From the NCBI RefSeq assembly GCF_030345795.1, contig NZ_JAUALB010000001.1:4704001-4768000 (forward strand): a DNA stretch of 64,000 nucleotides. Reading direction: 5' to 3'. Source of the stretch: Micromonospora sp. WMMA1363. GTDB taxonomy: Bacteria > Actinomycetota > Actinomycetes > Mycobacteriales > Micromonosporaceae. Below the pieces are notes generated by a model. That model worked only from the letters and a program-made list of their open reading frames with translations. It was not told the origin of the DNA and did no database searches. The position numbers and the translations under genes were made by a program. This document shows, piece after piece, positions 25,126 to 34,507 of this stretch; position 1 is the first letter of the stretch, and each line of letters starts with the position of its first letter.

Positions 25126-26125
25126 CCATCGACCGTACAGCCATCCGTACAGCCAAGCCGGCCGACGGACATGGCCAGCCCCGGACGGTAGGCGACACGG
25201 CGAGCAGGTCAGCGGCAGTCATCGACGCTGACCGACAGGAGTCTTGATCTTTGCAAGGCAGGGTCGCAAGCTGGCACACGCGCTTGCGGACTGCCCTGCG
25301 GGCGGCCTCCGGCCGTCCTCGGGCGCCCGCAGCGCATGATCTGCGAGTCAGCTGATCGTCAGCGAAGTCCGCACCGCGCGGCACTTCTGAATCGTGCTCA
25401 CTGGCACCGCCAGTTCGACTGACCACGCGGTACGCTGCTCGATCACACTCCCTACGACGTCAGGTCACTTTCCCCCCGGCGGGGGTCGTCCCTTTCCCCG
25501 GTAAGCGCTCCACCCGAGGTCACAGGCCGTCTCTGGTGCCGCGGGTGGCCTCATCCCGCAATCTTTCGCCGGGTCCGCAGCGGGGATGCCTCGGTTCCGC
25601 TGGTCAGCGCATTCGACGAGCTGGAGCGGCTGTGGAGCCCGCCGACCCCTACACGCCGACCCGTCGGGTCAAGGGCCGGTGGTCGAGCCCCGCCGCCGCG
25701 TGCCCGGACAAGGCAGCGAGGATCCAGCCGCGGCCACTAGGGTTTCCGCCCCAGCCACCCGGCCGGTACCGAGACGAAGGCGCCCGCACAAGCGGATCCG
25801 CGCCGGCCGGCGGCAACACGCGAGCAGGCGGATACCACCCGTTACCGAGCCGGAGGAATCGCGCTGGTGGATGCCGGCGTACGTGTGCTGGCGGTACGAC
25901 TGACCAGGCGCAAGCATGGGTCAGCGAGGTGGCTTGTGCCCCGGACGGTCCACAGCCGGGCACTCCTTCCCGCCGGTACCGGACCATCTAGCAGATCAAC
26001 TGACCCTGCGGGCGTTGTCCACAGGTTCCTCGCATGTCCACAGGTGACACTCTCTGGGCGGCGCGGACGCGGCGGTCGGAGCAGGGTTCCTCACAGCGAA
26101 CCCGAGCCGACCGCTGGAGGCCGTG
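25126..26125. other. Non-coding kilobase upstream of the pilus operon
   Basis: No convincing gene. Two tandem hairpins occur at 25265-25288 (CGCAAGC/GCTTGCG) and 25296-25332 (CTGCGGGCG/CGCCCGCAG). Two DnaA-box-like 9-mers lie near the right end. The ribosome site GGAGG for the first pilus gene is at the extreme right. Confidence 0.5.
26015..26042. promoter_or_regulatory. Pair of DnaA-box-like sequences
   Basis: TTGTCCACA at 26015-26023 and ATGTCCACA at 26034-26042 are direct repeats 19 bases apart, upstream of the pilus operon. TTGTCCACA equals the GC-rich actinomycete DnaA-box form. Two sites alone could be chance. Confidence 0.35.
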
Positions 26126-27229
26126 ATGCCAACCCGCACCTCCGCACCGTCCCACCAGGCCCCGCCCCTGCTCGTCACCTCCGACGAGGATCTGCTCGAC
26201 GACCTCTTGCGGCTCGCCGCCGCCGGTGGTGTCGAGGTGGGCCTCGCACCGGATCCGGCGGCGGCCCGATCCCGCTGGTCGCCCGCCCCACTGGTCCTAG
26301 TCGGTAGCGACCAGGCGCAACCGTGCCTGCGGGCACGACTGCCGTACCGGCGACGGCTGGTGCTGGTCGGCCGTTCGGGGCGGCTCGATCCGCACTGGGA
26401 GGTCGCCGACCTGATGGGAGCCGAGCACGTCGCCACGCTGCCCGCGGCCGAGCCCTGGCTGGTCGACCGCTTCGCCGAGTGCGGCCCGGACCGGCCGGCC
26501 CCGGGCGGTGCCCGGGCCGTGGCCGTCCTGGGTGGTCGCGGTGGGGCCGGCGCGAGCATCCTCGCCGGCGGCCTCGCCGTCACGGCTGCCCGGTCCCGGC
26601 TACGCACGCTGCTCGTTGACGCCGATCCGCTCGGCGGGGGGCTGGACCTGGTGCTCGGCTGGGAGCGACTGGACGGGCTGCGCTGGCCGGCACTGGCCGA
26701 CGCCGAGGGGCGGGTCGACGCGTCGTCGCTGGTGGATGCCCTGCCGAGCCGGGGTGATCTGGTGATGCTCTCCTGGGACCGGGGTGACCTCCTGCCGTTG
26801 CCCGCTCCGGCGATGGCGGCGACGCTCGACGCCGCCCGCCGGGGTCGGGACGTCGTCGTGGTTGACCTGCCGAGGCACCTTGACGACGCGGCCTTGACGG
26901 CACTGCAGTCCGTCGAGCGTGGGTACGTCGTCGTCCCCGCCGAGTTGCGTGCCACGGCTGCGGCCGCCCGGGTGGTCGCTGCCGCCGCGCCGCACTGCAC
27001 CGACCTGTCATTGGTCGTGCGGGGTCCGGCGCCCGGCCGGCTGGATGCCACGGAGGTGGCGAAAGCGCTCGGGCTGCCACTCGCCGGGACGCTGCGTCCG
27101 GAGCCGGCGCTTCGCCGGCGCCTGGAACGCGGGGGAGCCCCGGCCGCCGACGGTCGTGGTCCGCTGGCGGACCTGTCCCGACGGATCATCACGGAACTCA
27201 CCGGAATGCCCCCGGCGGGTGCGGCGTGA
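26126..27229 (+). CDS. Ssd/CpaE-like septum-site or pilus-localising ATPase
   Basis: A 367-residue protein with a receiver-like N-terminal half and a ParA/MinD-type domain. The deviant P loop is VLGGRGGAGASILAGGLA, followed by LLVDADPLGGGLDLVLG and DVVVVDLPRHLDDAALTAL. In actinobacteria such proteins, called septum site-determining protein Ssd or CpaE-like, stand first in the Tad/Flp pilus operon and are thought to place the pilus machinery. The P loop lacks the usual GKT lysine pattern, as is common in this subgroup. The ATG at 26126 was preferred to the GTG immediately before it because of spacing to GGAGG. The stop overlaps tadA as GTGA. Confidence 0.82.
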   Translation: MPTRTSAPSHQAPPLLVTSDEDLLDDLLRLAAAGGVEVGLAPDPAAARSRWSPAPLVLVGSDQAQPCLRARLPYRRRLVLVGRSGRLDPHWEVADLMGAEHVATLPAAEPWLVDRFAECGPDRPAPGGARAVAVLGGRGGAGASILAGGLAVTAARSRLRTLLVDADPLGGGLDLVLGWERLDGLRWPALADAEGRVDASSLVDALPSRGDLVMLSWDRGDLLPLPAPAMAATLDAARRGRDVVVVDLPRHLDDAALTALQSVERGYVVVPAELRATAAAARVVAAAAPHCTDLSLVVRGPAPGRLDATEVAKALGLPLAGTLRPEPALRRRLERGGAPAADGRGPLADLSRRIITELTGMPPAGAA

Positions 27230-28437
27230 CCGGGCCCGCCGACGGGGATGGGCTGGCCGCGTGGGTCCGGCAGCGGATCGCCTCGTCGTCCGCCCCCGTC
27301 ACGCCGGCCGCGATCGTCTCAGCCGTACGGGCTGAGCCGACCGCCGCGGTGCTCGGTGACACTACTGTCCTCCGGCTGGCCGACCGGGTGCACGACGACC
27401 TGGTGGGCGCCGGTCCGCTCGCCCCGCTGCTGGCGGATCCCGAGGTGACCGACGTGCTCGTCAACGGCGTCCGGGTGTGGGTGGATCGGGGGCAGGGACT
27501 CGAGCAGGTCGCGGTGCCGATCGGCTCGGGGGACGAAGTACGCCGGTTGGCGCAGCGGCTCGCGGCCGGCGCAGGCCGGCGGCTGGACGACGGCTCTCCG
27601 TACGCCGACGCGCGGCTCGCGGACGGCAGCCGGCTGCACGCTGTCCTGCCTCCGGTGGCGACCGACGGACCGTATTTGTCCCTGCGTACCTTCCGGCAGC
27701 GACCGTTCACCCTCGATGAGCTGGTCCGCCAGGGCACGGTTCCGCGGGCGGTGGCCCCGGTGCTGGCTGCCGTGGTCGCGGCTCGGCTCGCGTACCTCGT
27801 CGTGGGTGGTACGGGCTCCGGCAAGACGACGCTGCTCAACACGTTGCTCGGTCTGGTACCGGCTACGGAGCGGATCGTGCTCGTCGAGGATGCCGCCGAG
27901 TTGCACCCGAGCCATCCGCACGTGGTGGGCCTACAGGCCCGGACGGCCAACGTGGAGGGATCCGGCGCCGTTGGCCTGACCGATCTGGTCCGTCAGGCAC
28001 TGCGGATGCGACCGGACCGGCTGGTCGTCGGAGAGTGCCGCGGGCCGGAGGTCGTTGACCTGCTGGCCGCACTCAACACCGGGCACGAGGGCGGCGCCGG
28101 CACCCTGCACGCCAACACGCCGTCCGACGTGCCCGCCCGGCTGGAGGCACTTGGGCTGCTCGGGGGGCTGCCCCGGCCCGCGCTGCACGCACAGGTCGCG
28201 GCGGCGCTCCAGGTGGTGCTGCAGGTCACGCGCTCGTCCCAGGGGCGGGTATTGGAGTCCGTTTGTCTACTCCTACCGGACGGGCCTGATCGGCTGGTCG
28301 ACGCCGTGCCCGCATGGGTGCGTGGCGACGGTCCCGGGCCTGCGGCCCGGGCGCTCGCGGAGTTGTTCAAGAGGCGGCGGGTGGCCGTCCCACCGCTGGT
28401 TCGCGGGCCCTGGCCCGGATCGGTCGGGTCGGCATGA
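27226..28437 (+). CDS. tadA: TadA/CpaF-type pilus assembly ATPase
   Basis: A 403-residue type II/IV secretion ATPase. Residues about 185-205 hold Walker A (VGGTGSGKTTLLNTLLG), followed by the Asp box LVEDAAELHPSHPHVV and Walker B LVVGECRGPEVVDLLAALN with the conserved TGHEG histidine loop. It powers assembly of Flp-type pili by driving TadB/TadC. The start is GTG in a GTGA overlap and the stop overlaps tadB as ATGA, so the genes form a tight operon. Confidence 0.92.
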   Translation: MTGPADGDGLAAWVRQRIASSSAPVTPAAIVSAVRAEPTAAVLGDTTVLRLADRVHDDLVGAGPLAPLLADPEVTDVLVNGVRVWVDRGQGLEQVAVPIGSGDEVRRLAQRLAAGAGRRLDDGSPYADARLADGSRLHAVLPPVATDGPYLSLRTFRQRPFTLDELVRQGTVPRAVAPVLAAVVAARLAYLVVGGTGSGKTTLLNTLLGLVPATERIVLVEDAAELHPSHPHVVGLQARTANVEGSGAVGLTDLVRQALRMRPDRLVVGECRGPEVVDLLAALNTGHEGGAGTLHANTPSDVPARLEALGLLGGLPRPALHAQVAAALQVVLQVTRSSQGRVLESVCLLLPDGPDRLVDAVPAWVRGDGPGPAARALAELFKRRRVAVPPLVRGPWPGSVGSA

Positions 28438-29594
28438 GCTGGCTAAACCTGCTGCTGTCGGTGGCCCTGATGATGCTGGCGGCGCTCGCTGGCGGGCCGC
28501 TGTTGGCCCGGCGCGCCCGCCGGGGCACATCGGCCGCCGGAGGTGTCCCGACCGTCGAGGATCCACTGGTCACGTGGGTGATCAACCTGCGGCGCGACGC
28601 AGCGGTGCCGGCCCGGGACGCAGGACGAGACGGGGACGTACGTTCGGCCGGGCCGTCACCGGCTGAGCCGGCCGGGACGTTGGTGGGCGACCAGGGTGAG
28701 CTATGGCCGGCTGGACCGCGTGGGCTGGCCACCGCGTGCCCGACCGAGGAGTCCATGGAGCTCGAGAACCGTTGCCTCGGCGGCCAGCGCCGCTCGGCGG
28801 GTCCACCGGGGCGGCGCGACTCCCGGCGCCCGGGTGGCCCGGACGCGCCGCCAAGCCTCCGACGCCGCGCTCTCCGTCCACCCGCCGCCGGTCCGGCCCG
28901 ACGGTCGGCGGGCCCGGCCCCCGTACCGGGACGGTGCTGGCCGGCGGCCGGGACGGTGGCCGCACCGGAATGGCGCTGGTTGGCGCGACTGTCGGCCTCA
29001 CCACGACGAACTCTCCTGGTGGCCGGCCTGGTAGCGGTAGCCCTGGGTGCAGTCACGGGCGGTCCGGTCGCCGCGGTCGCCGCCGGTGCATACGGCACGG
29101 TGGGAGCACGCGCCTTGCTGCGGTGGACGGTGTCCCGGCACGCCCGGCTGAACCGGAGACATCAACTGAATCAGCTCTGCGACCTCGCCGCCGACCTGCG
29201 GGCCGGCCTGCCGGTGACGCAGGCCGTCGCCTTGTCGACCGATGGATCCGGCGGGGTGGCGCCGACCCTGACCCGCGCGGCCGTCCACCTGGCGGACCGG
29301 ACCGGTGCGCCGCTGGCGGAGCTGCTGGAGCGGATCGACGCGGACGCTCGCTCGGCGGACCGGAGGCTTGAAGCGGCGGCAGCTCAGGCGGCCGGTGCGC
29401 GGGTGACCGCCTGGCTGCTCGCGGCGTTGCCGCTCGCGGGAATTGGTCTGGGGTATGCCATCGGTGTCGACCCGGTGTCGGTGCTGCTGCGCACCCCGGT
29501 CGGCGGTGGCTGCGCCATCCTGGCGGTCGTGCTCCAGGTCGCCGGGTTGATCTGGGCCGATCGGCTCACCTCGATCCCGAGGCGAGGCGACTGA
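28434..29594 (+). CDS. TadB-like pilus inner-membrane protein with long N-terminal insert
   Basis: A 386-residue protein. Residues 1-24 form a membrane segment and the C-terminal 200 residues carry the type II secretion F domain (LCDLAADLRAGLPVTQAVAL, then LAELLERIDADARSADRRLE) with membrane segments near 190-220, 320-340 and 350-370. Residues about 50-180 are arginine-, proline- and glycine-rich with no predicted fold and seem inserted relative to usual homologues of about 250-300 residues. Reading frame and overlaps with both neighbours (ATGA and TGATG) are intact, so the insert does not break the gene. Confidence 0.78.
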   Translation: MSWLNLLLSVALMMLAALAGGPLLARRARRGTSAAGGVPTVEDPLVTWVINLRRDAAVPARDAGRDGDVRSAGPSPAEPAGTLVGDQGELWPAGPRGLATACPTEESMELENRCLGGQRRSAGPPGRRDSRRPGGPDAPPSLRRRALRPPAAGPARRSAGPAPVPGRCWPAAGTVAAPEWRWLARLSASPRRTLLVAGLVAVALGAVTGGPVAAVAAGAYGTVGARALLRWTVSRHARLNRRHQLNQLCDLAADLRAGLPVTQAVALSTDGSGGVAPTLTRAAVHLADRTGAPLAELLERIDADARSADRRLEAAAAQAAGARVTAWLLAALPLAGIGLGYAIGVDPVSVLLRTPVGGGCAILAVVLQVAGLIWADRLTSIPRRGD

Positions 29595-30367
29595 TGTCTC
29601 AGCCGATCCTGCTCGTCGGCTGCCTGTCCACTGCGGCCCTGCTGCTCGTGGGTGAGTGGGCGAGGCGCCGACCGGTACGCCGCCTGCGGGACCTGCGTCG
29701 TGCGCCCGTCGAGGTGCCGGTAAGCCGGACGGCGGGTCAGGCCGGCGTGCCGGGGCGGCCGCTGCTCCGTCACCGGCCGGACAGGATCCGCCTGGTCGCG
29801 GTGCTCGCCGGGACGGCCGCCGTCGTGGTGCTCGGTGGTTGGCCGGGAGTGCTCAGCGGACTGCTCGTCACGGTACTGCTCGACCGGATGTTGCGGCGGA
29901 TCGAGCCGCCGGTGGTACGGCAGCGGCGCCGACGGGAAGCGGACGACCTCCCGCTCGCCGCGGACCTCCTGGCCTCGGCGATGCGCGCCGGCGCCCCGGT
30001 CGACCGTACGGTGCTGGCTGTCGCGGAGGCACTCGGTGGGCCGCTCGGGGAGCGTCTCGCCCGGGTGGGCCGTCTCCTGCGGCTCGGCGCCGACGCGGCG
30101 GAGGCTTGGGCGGCACTCGATGCGGTGCCCGGTGCCGAGCGACTGACCGCGGCGGCGCTCCGGTCGGCGTCCAGCGGCGCGGCGTTGGCCGGTGCGCTGA
30201 CCCGTCTCGCCGACGACCTGCGGGCCGACCGGGCCACGGCGGCCGAGGCGGCCGCCCGCCGGGCTGGGGTGTTGATCGTGATGCCGCTGGGGCTCTGCTT
30301 CCTGCCGGCTTTCATTCTCGCCGGTCTGGTGCCGGTGATCGTCGCCGTGCTCGGTGACGTGCTCTGA
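29594..30367 (+). CDS. TadC-like pilus inner-membrane protein
   Basis: A 257-residue protein with an N-terminal membrane segment (ILLVGCLSTAALLLVG), two more around 75-105, and the type II secretion F core (LPLAADLLASAMRAGAPVDR, then SGAALAGALTRLADDLRADR). It ends in a long hydrophobic segment (MPLGLCFLPAFILAGLVPVI). With TadB it forms the platform turned by TadA. The ATG overlaps the TadB stop. Confidence 0.85.
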   Translation: MSQPILLVGCLSTAALLLVGEWARRRPVRRLRDLRRAPVEVPVSRTAGQAGVPGRPLLRHRPDRIRLVAVLAGTAAVVVLGGWPGVLSGLLVTVLLDRMLRRIEPPVVRQRRRREADDLPLAADLLASAMRAGAPVDRTVLAVAEALGGPLGERLARVGRLLRLGADAAEAWAALDAVPGAERLTAAALRSASSGAALAGALTRLADDLRADRATAAEAAARRAGVLIVMPLGLCFLPAFILAGLVPVIVAVLGDVL

Positions 30368-30391
30368 CCATCCACAGAAAGGACCACGCAC

Positions 30392-30559
30392 ATGCGCAGA
30401 CTCATCGCCCGTCTCCGCGGGGACGCCGGAATGAACACCGCCGAGTACGCGGTCGGCACGCTCGCCGCAGTGGCCTTCGCCGGCATTCTGCTGAAGGTTC
30501 TGACCTCCGGGAACGTGCAGTCCGCGTTGACGGCCGTCATCGACCGGGCGCTCAAGTGA
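30392..30559 (+). CDS. Flp-like pilin (DUF4244 type)
   Basis: A 55-residue prepilin: a short basic leader, then GMNTAEYAVGTLAAVAFAG, where the glycine before the hydrophobic helix and the Glu at position five fit prepilin-peptidase cleavage. The mature helix continues to the C terminus, as in Flp pilins. The ATG at 30392 is preceded by GAAAGGACC. It is the probable major subunit of the pilus. The TadE gene starts inside its stop. Confidence 0.85.
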   Translation: MRRLIARLRGDAGMNTAEYAVGTLAAVAFAGILLKVLTSGNVQSALTAVIDRALK

Positions 30560-30918
30560 CCGGGCGCCGGCGGGCTGGCCGCGACCGGGGCTCCTTCACC
30601 GCCGAGTTGGCGGCCGGCCTGCCGGCGCTGCTGTTGTTCCTGTTCACTGGCCTGACCGCGGTCGATGCGGTGGCCACCAAGGGCGAATGCCTGCACGCGG
30701 CCCGGGAGGCGGCGATCGCCGCCTCCCGGGGCGAGGACGGACAGGCCGCCGCGGATCGGGTGATCCCGCCGGGGTCGAAGGTGTCGATCACTGTGAACGG
30801 AGATCGGGTACGTGCGACGGTCCGCGCTCCGGTGGGCGCTCTCGGTGCCCGGCTGCCCCGGATTGTGGTCACGGCGACCGCCGTGGCGGCGGTCGAACCC
30901 GGTGCAGCCCTACCGTGA
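30556..30918 (+). CDS. TadE-like pseudopilin
   Basis: A 120-residue protein with the TadE pattern RDRGSFTAELAAGLPALLLF, a prepilin-like cleavage region and one membrane helix, followed by a small periplasmic-side domain. TadE proteins are minor pilins. The GTG start overlaps the pilin stop as GTGA. Confidence 0.82.
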   Translation: MTGRRRAGRDRGSFTAELAAGLPALLLFLFTGLTAVDAVATKGECLHAAREAAIAASRGEDGQAAADRVIPPGSKVSITVNGDRVRATVRAPVGALGARLPRIVVTATAVAAVEPGAALP

Positions 30919-31031
30919 TGCCGTCTCCGAACACGTCCGCGGGCACGCTGCCCGTGGTCGCGCCGCCGCCCGACGTTCGACAGGACGGACGCGCGGGTGA
31001 CGGAAGTAGGACGAAAGAGGTGAGGAATGAC

Positions 31032-31874
31032 GTGGACGGTGACCGAGGTGGTGCGACGGTGCTGCTGCTCGCGGTCGGGATCGCGTTCGTCGTGTTCGGT
31101 ACGGCTGGCGCGGCAATCGGTGCGGCTCGACTGGCACGCCAGCATGCCGGTGCTGCTGCCGACCTCGGCGCCCTGGCCGGTGCCGGGCACGCCGCCCTCG
31201 GCGGGCCGGCGGCCTGTGCCGTTGCCGCCGACGTCGTCTCGGGAAACGGCGGGCTACTCGTCGACTGCCGTCTGGACGGGCTGGATGTGGTGATCACTGC
31301 CGAGGTGACGGCGACACCGCTGCCGGGTCTGACCCGAACGGCGACGGCGCGCGCCCGAGCCGGCCCGGTCCGGGATGACTCGGCCCGGTCCGGGGCAGAT
31401 TCGGCCAGGCCGGGTCGGGCGGCGTGGCACCCGTACCGGCCGGTCCGCCCGCGACGAACGTCAGCGGGCCTGGAGCGCGTCGAGGCGATGGCCGGCGTGG
31501 TCGGTGACCTCGAAGGTGGCGCGGCTCGCGGCCACGCGGGCGCATCCGCGAAGACAGCGAGGTCAGGACGGCAGATTCGTCAACACCACGTCGAGGATCC
31601 GGATCGCATCCGGCTTGGAGAGCGGGTTGTTGCCGTTGCCGCACTTCGGGGACTGGACGCAGGACGGACAGCCGGACTCGCAGCCACACTCCGCGATCGC
31701 CTCCCGGGTCGCGCGCAGCCACGCCGCTGCGGTCCCGTACGCGCGCTCGGCGAAGCCCGCCCCGCCCGGGTGCCCGTCATAGACGAAGACCGTTGGCGCC
31801 TCGGTGTCCGGGTGCACCGCAGTCGAAAGCCCGCCGATGTCCCACCGGTCGCAGGTGGCCACCAGCGGCAGTAG
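31032..31874 (+). CDS. TadG-like (Rv3654c-type) protein with long antisense tail
   Basis: Residues 1-115 match short TadE/TadG-like proteins of actinobacterial pilus operons: DRGGATVLLLAVGIAFVVFG forms the membrane helix, and LARQHAGAAADLGALAGAGH follows. Homologues usually end soon after this region. Here the frame stays open to 31874, giving 280 residues; the last 104 codons run antisense to the 3' end of the helicase gene. That tail is basic and low in structure. GTG at 31032 follows GAGG; GTG at 31020, or ATG at 30918 overlapping the TadE stop, are other possible starts. Confidence 0.62.
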   Translation: MDGDRGGATVLLLAVGIAFVVFGTAGAAIGAARLARQHAGAAADLGALAGAGHAALGGPAACAVAADVVSGNGGLLVDCRLDGLDVVITAEVTATPLPGLTRTATARARAGPVRDDSARSGADSARPGRAAWHPYRPVRPRRTSAGLERVEAMAGVVGDLEGGAARGHAGASAKTARSGRQIRQHHVEDPDRIRLGERVVAVAALRGLDAGRTAGLAATLRDRLPGRAQPRRCGPVRALGEARPARVPVIDEDRWRLGVRVHRSRKPADVPPVAGGHQRQ

Positions 31875-33944
31875 CCCGATCGCGGCGTGCTCGGCGGCGT
31901 GCAGCGCCCCCGGCACGTCGGCCGGGTCGACACCGGACGCCGTGAGCGACTCCGGCGAGAGGGTGAACCAGACCGCCACCGTCCGCAACTCCCGGGCGGG
32001 TAGTTCCAGCGGGCGGGTGTCGATCACTTCGCCGGTGGCGATGCGGCGCCGCTGGTACGACACCACCCGACTGGTCACGTCCACCTCGCCGAGGAAGAGC
32101 CCGACAGGCCCGGCGTCCACGTACGATCGCACCGACGCCACCGACAGCGACGTGACGTCCCGGGCGTGGGTGGACCAGTCCGGCTCCTCGGGGTGCACCA
32201 GCGCGCACCCGTCGGCGAGGTCGAGCGTGTCGACCACGTACGACGCACCCTGGTGCAGGTAGACCGCGCCGGGGTGAAGCAGGAAGTGCGACGATCCGCC
32301 GTCGACGGTGCCGAGCAGCCGTCCGGTGGCGGCCTCCACCACGCAGATTGGCGCGCCGTCCCCGCCGCGCAGGTCCACCTCGGGGCGCTCCCGGTGCCGC
32401 CAGTACCAACCGGTCGGCCGCTGCCGCAGCGCACCGGCGTCGACCAGTACGTCGATCGCCTCCTTCACGCCGTCGCCGAACAGTTCCAGGTCGGCGGGGG
32501 TCAGCGGCGCCTCGGCCGCCGCGCAGGCGAGCTGCGGCCCGAGTACGTACGGGTTGGCCGGGTCGAGCACGGTCGCCTCGACCGGTGTCCCGAATACCGC
32601 CTCGGGGTGGTGAACCAGGTAGGTGTCGAGCGGGTCGTCCCGGGCCACCAGCACCGCCAGCGCCTCCTGCCCGGAGCGCCCGGCCCGGCCGGCCTGCTGC
32701 CAGAGTGAGGCCCGGGTGCCCGGGTATCCGCAGACCAGCACGGCGTCCAACCCGACCAGGTCGACCCCCAGCTCCAGCGCGTTGGTCGAGGCCAGGCCGA
32801 GTAGTTCGCCGCGCAGCAGCGCCCGTTCCAGCTCGCGCCGTTCCTCGCGTAGGTAGCCGGCGCGGTAGGCGGCCACCCGGTCACCCAGCCCGGGCACTGC
32901 CTCGTCGAGCGCCCGCCGCGCGTTGGTGGCCACGACCTCGGCTCCCCGCCGAGACCGGACGAAGGCGAGCGTACGGACCCCTTCGGCGACCGTGTCGGCG
33001 AGGAGGTCCGCGGTTTCCCGCAGCGCCGATCGACGGACCGGCGCGCGGTCCGCCTCGGGGTCGGTGGTGGAGGCGGGCAGTAGCGGCGGTTCCCAGAGGG
33101 CGAAGGTCACCCCACCGCGGGGTGACGTGTCCTCCGTGACGGCGGTCACCGGCAGGCCGGTGAGCCGCCCGGCCGTCTCGGCCGGGTCGCCGGAGGTGGC
33201 CGACGCCAGCACGAAGACCGGTGTTCGGCCGTACTTCGCGCACTGCCGTCGTAGCCGGCGCAGCACGTGCGCGATGTGCGAGCCGAACACGCCCCGGTAG
33301 GTGTGGCACTCGTCGATCACCACGTAGGTGAGCCGGCGCAGGAATCCGGACCAGTGGGCGTGCCCGGGCAGGACGCCGTGGTGCAGCATGTCGGGGTTGG
33401 TCAGCACGAACCGGGAGTGCCGCCGGATCCATTCCCGCTCGGCGCGCGGGGTGTCCCCGTCGTAGCAGGCGGGGCGTACCTCCTCCAGCTCCAGACCGGC
33501 GATGGCCCGCAGTTGGTCGGCGGCGAGCGCCTTGGTCGGCGCGAGGTAGAGCACGGTTGCCCGGGGGTCGGTGAGCAGGGTGGCCAGCGCGGGCAACTGG
33601 TAGGTCAGGGATTTGCCGGACGCGGTGCCGGTGGCGACGACAACGTGCGTCCCGGTGTACGCCAGATCGGCCGCCTCGGCCTGGTGCCGCCAGGGCGCGG
33701 CCACGCCCCGGCGGGCGAACGCCGCGCGCAGGTCCTCCGGCGCCCAGTCGGGCCACGGCGCTGGGACGCCGGCGCGGGCCGGCACCCGCTCGACGTGGGT
33801 GACCGGGTCGGAGTTGCCGCGGGCCCGCAGCCGGCCCAGCAGGTCGGCCGGGGAAGGACCGGAGTCGGTGGTGAGGGGGGCTGCGGACGACGGCTTCAGG
33901 TCGTGCGGCGGCAGGCGCGCCGCGCCGAAGCTGTCGAAGGTCAC
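31563..33944 (-). CDS. DEAD/DEAH-box helicase with C-terminal zinc module (MrfA-like, DUF1998)
   Basis: A 793-residue superfamily 2 helicase. In order: the Q-like region PWRHQAEAADLAYTGTHVVV, Walker A ATGTASGKS, Walker B VIDECHTY, motif III LASATS, motif VI QQAGRAGRSGQEAL, and at the C terminus CGCESGCPSC with KCGNGNNP, the four-cysteine iron/zinc site of the DUF1998 module. Relatives of MrfA repair mitomycin-type DNA damage in Bacillus, and homologues are linked to stress in actinobacteria. GTG at 33944 was chosen as the start before the conserved N terminus. It is divergent from bldG, as in Streptomyces. Confidence 0.9.
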   Translation of the reverse strand: MTFDSFGAARLPPHDLKPSSAAPLTTDSGPSPADLLGRLRARGNSDPVTHVERVPARAGVPAPWPDWAPEDLRAAFARRGVAAPWRHQAEAADLAYTGTHVVVATGTASGKSLTYQLPALATLLTDPRATVLYLAPTKALAADQLRAIAGLELEEVRPACYDGDTPRAEREWIRRHSRFVLTNPDMLHHGVLPGHAHWSGFLRRLTYVVIDECHTYRGVFGSHIAHVLRRLRRQCAKYGRTPVFVLASATSGDPAETAGRLTGLPVTAVTEDTSPRGGVTFALWEPPLLPASTTDPEADRAPVRRSALRETADLLADTVAEGVRTLAFVRSRRGAEVVATNARRALDEAVPGLGDRVAAYRAGYLREERRELERALLRGELLGLASTNALELGVDLVGLDAVLVCGYPGTRASLWQQAGRAGRSGQEALAVLVARDDPLDTYLVHHPEAVFGTPVEATVLDPANPYVLGPQLACAAAEAPLTPADLELFGDGVKEAIDVLVDAGALRQRPTGWYWRHRERPEVDLRGGDGAPICVVEAATGRLLGTVDGGSSHFLLHPGAVYLHQGASYVVDTLDLADGCALVHPEEPDWSTHARDVTSLSVASVRSYVDAGPVGLFLGEVDVTSRVVSYQRRRIATGEVIDTRPLELPARELRTVAVWFTLSPESLTASGVDPADVPGALHAAEHAAIGLLPLVATCDRWDIGGLSTAVHPDTEAPTVFVYDGHPGGAGFAERAYGTAAAWLRATREAIAECGCESGCPSCVQSPKCGNGNNPLSKPDAIRILDVVLTNLPS

Positions 33945-34171
33945 GTTCTGCACTCTCGCACTGGTGTTCGGAGATGGAAAGTGGGGGGCTGGGGTAGGTG
34001 ACTGTCGGGAAGCCGAGCGGCGGCAGCGCGGACGACCGGTCGACGGCTGGCGGTGGAGGCTGGTGGGGTTCCCCACAGAGCCCGTGAGGAGGCCGCCGTC
34101 GGTGACCGTCAGGTCCCGGCGGTAGTGGTTAGATGCCCTGGAGAGTTTACGGCTCTTGCGAGGAGGGACCG

Positions 34172-34507
34172 ATGGAGCTGTCGCTGGCGACCCGCACCGT
34201 TGGAGCGCACTCGGTACTGGAGGTCGGCGGTGAGGTGGACGTCTACACCGCCCCCCGGCTGCGCGAGCGACTCCTCGAACTGATCGACGGCGGAGCGCGA
34301 CACGTCGTGGTCGACCTCGGCCGGGTGGACTTCCTCGACTCCACCGGGCTCGGCGTGTTGGTGGGTGCCCTCAAGCGGCTGCGGACTGCCGGCGGCACGT
34401 TCGCCTTGGTCTGCGACAAGGAACCGCTGCTGAAGATCTTCCGGATCACCGCACTCGACCAGGTCTTTCCGTTGTATCCGACGGTCGACGCGGCGACCGT
34501 CGCGTGA
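34172..34507 (+). CDS. bldG: Anti-sigma factor antagonist BldG
   Basis: A 111-residue STAS-domain protein: [20 protein letters not shown] followed by [20 protein letters not shown], where the Ser of DSTG is the known phosphorylation site of the family. BldG in Streptomyces controls differentiation and antibiotic production by binding anti-sigma factors. The ATG follows AGGAGGG. The next gene, an anti-sigma factor, overlaps it by four bases, and the divergent helicase completes the conserved bldG neighbourhood. Confidence 0.9.
   Translation: MELSLATRTVGAHSVLEVGGEVDVYTAPRLRERLLELIDGGARHVVVDLGRVDFLDSTGLGVLVGALKRLRTAGGTFALVCDKEPLLKIFRITALDQVFPLYPTVDAATVA

Noticed and set aside
25536..25991. ORF pair (151 codons plus strand, 112 codons minus strand) in the gap before the pilus operon
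   Set aside because: Both are Arg/Pro/Gly-rich, lack ribosome sites and overlap each other.
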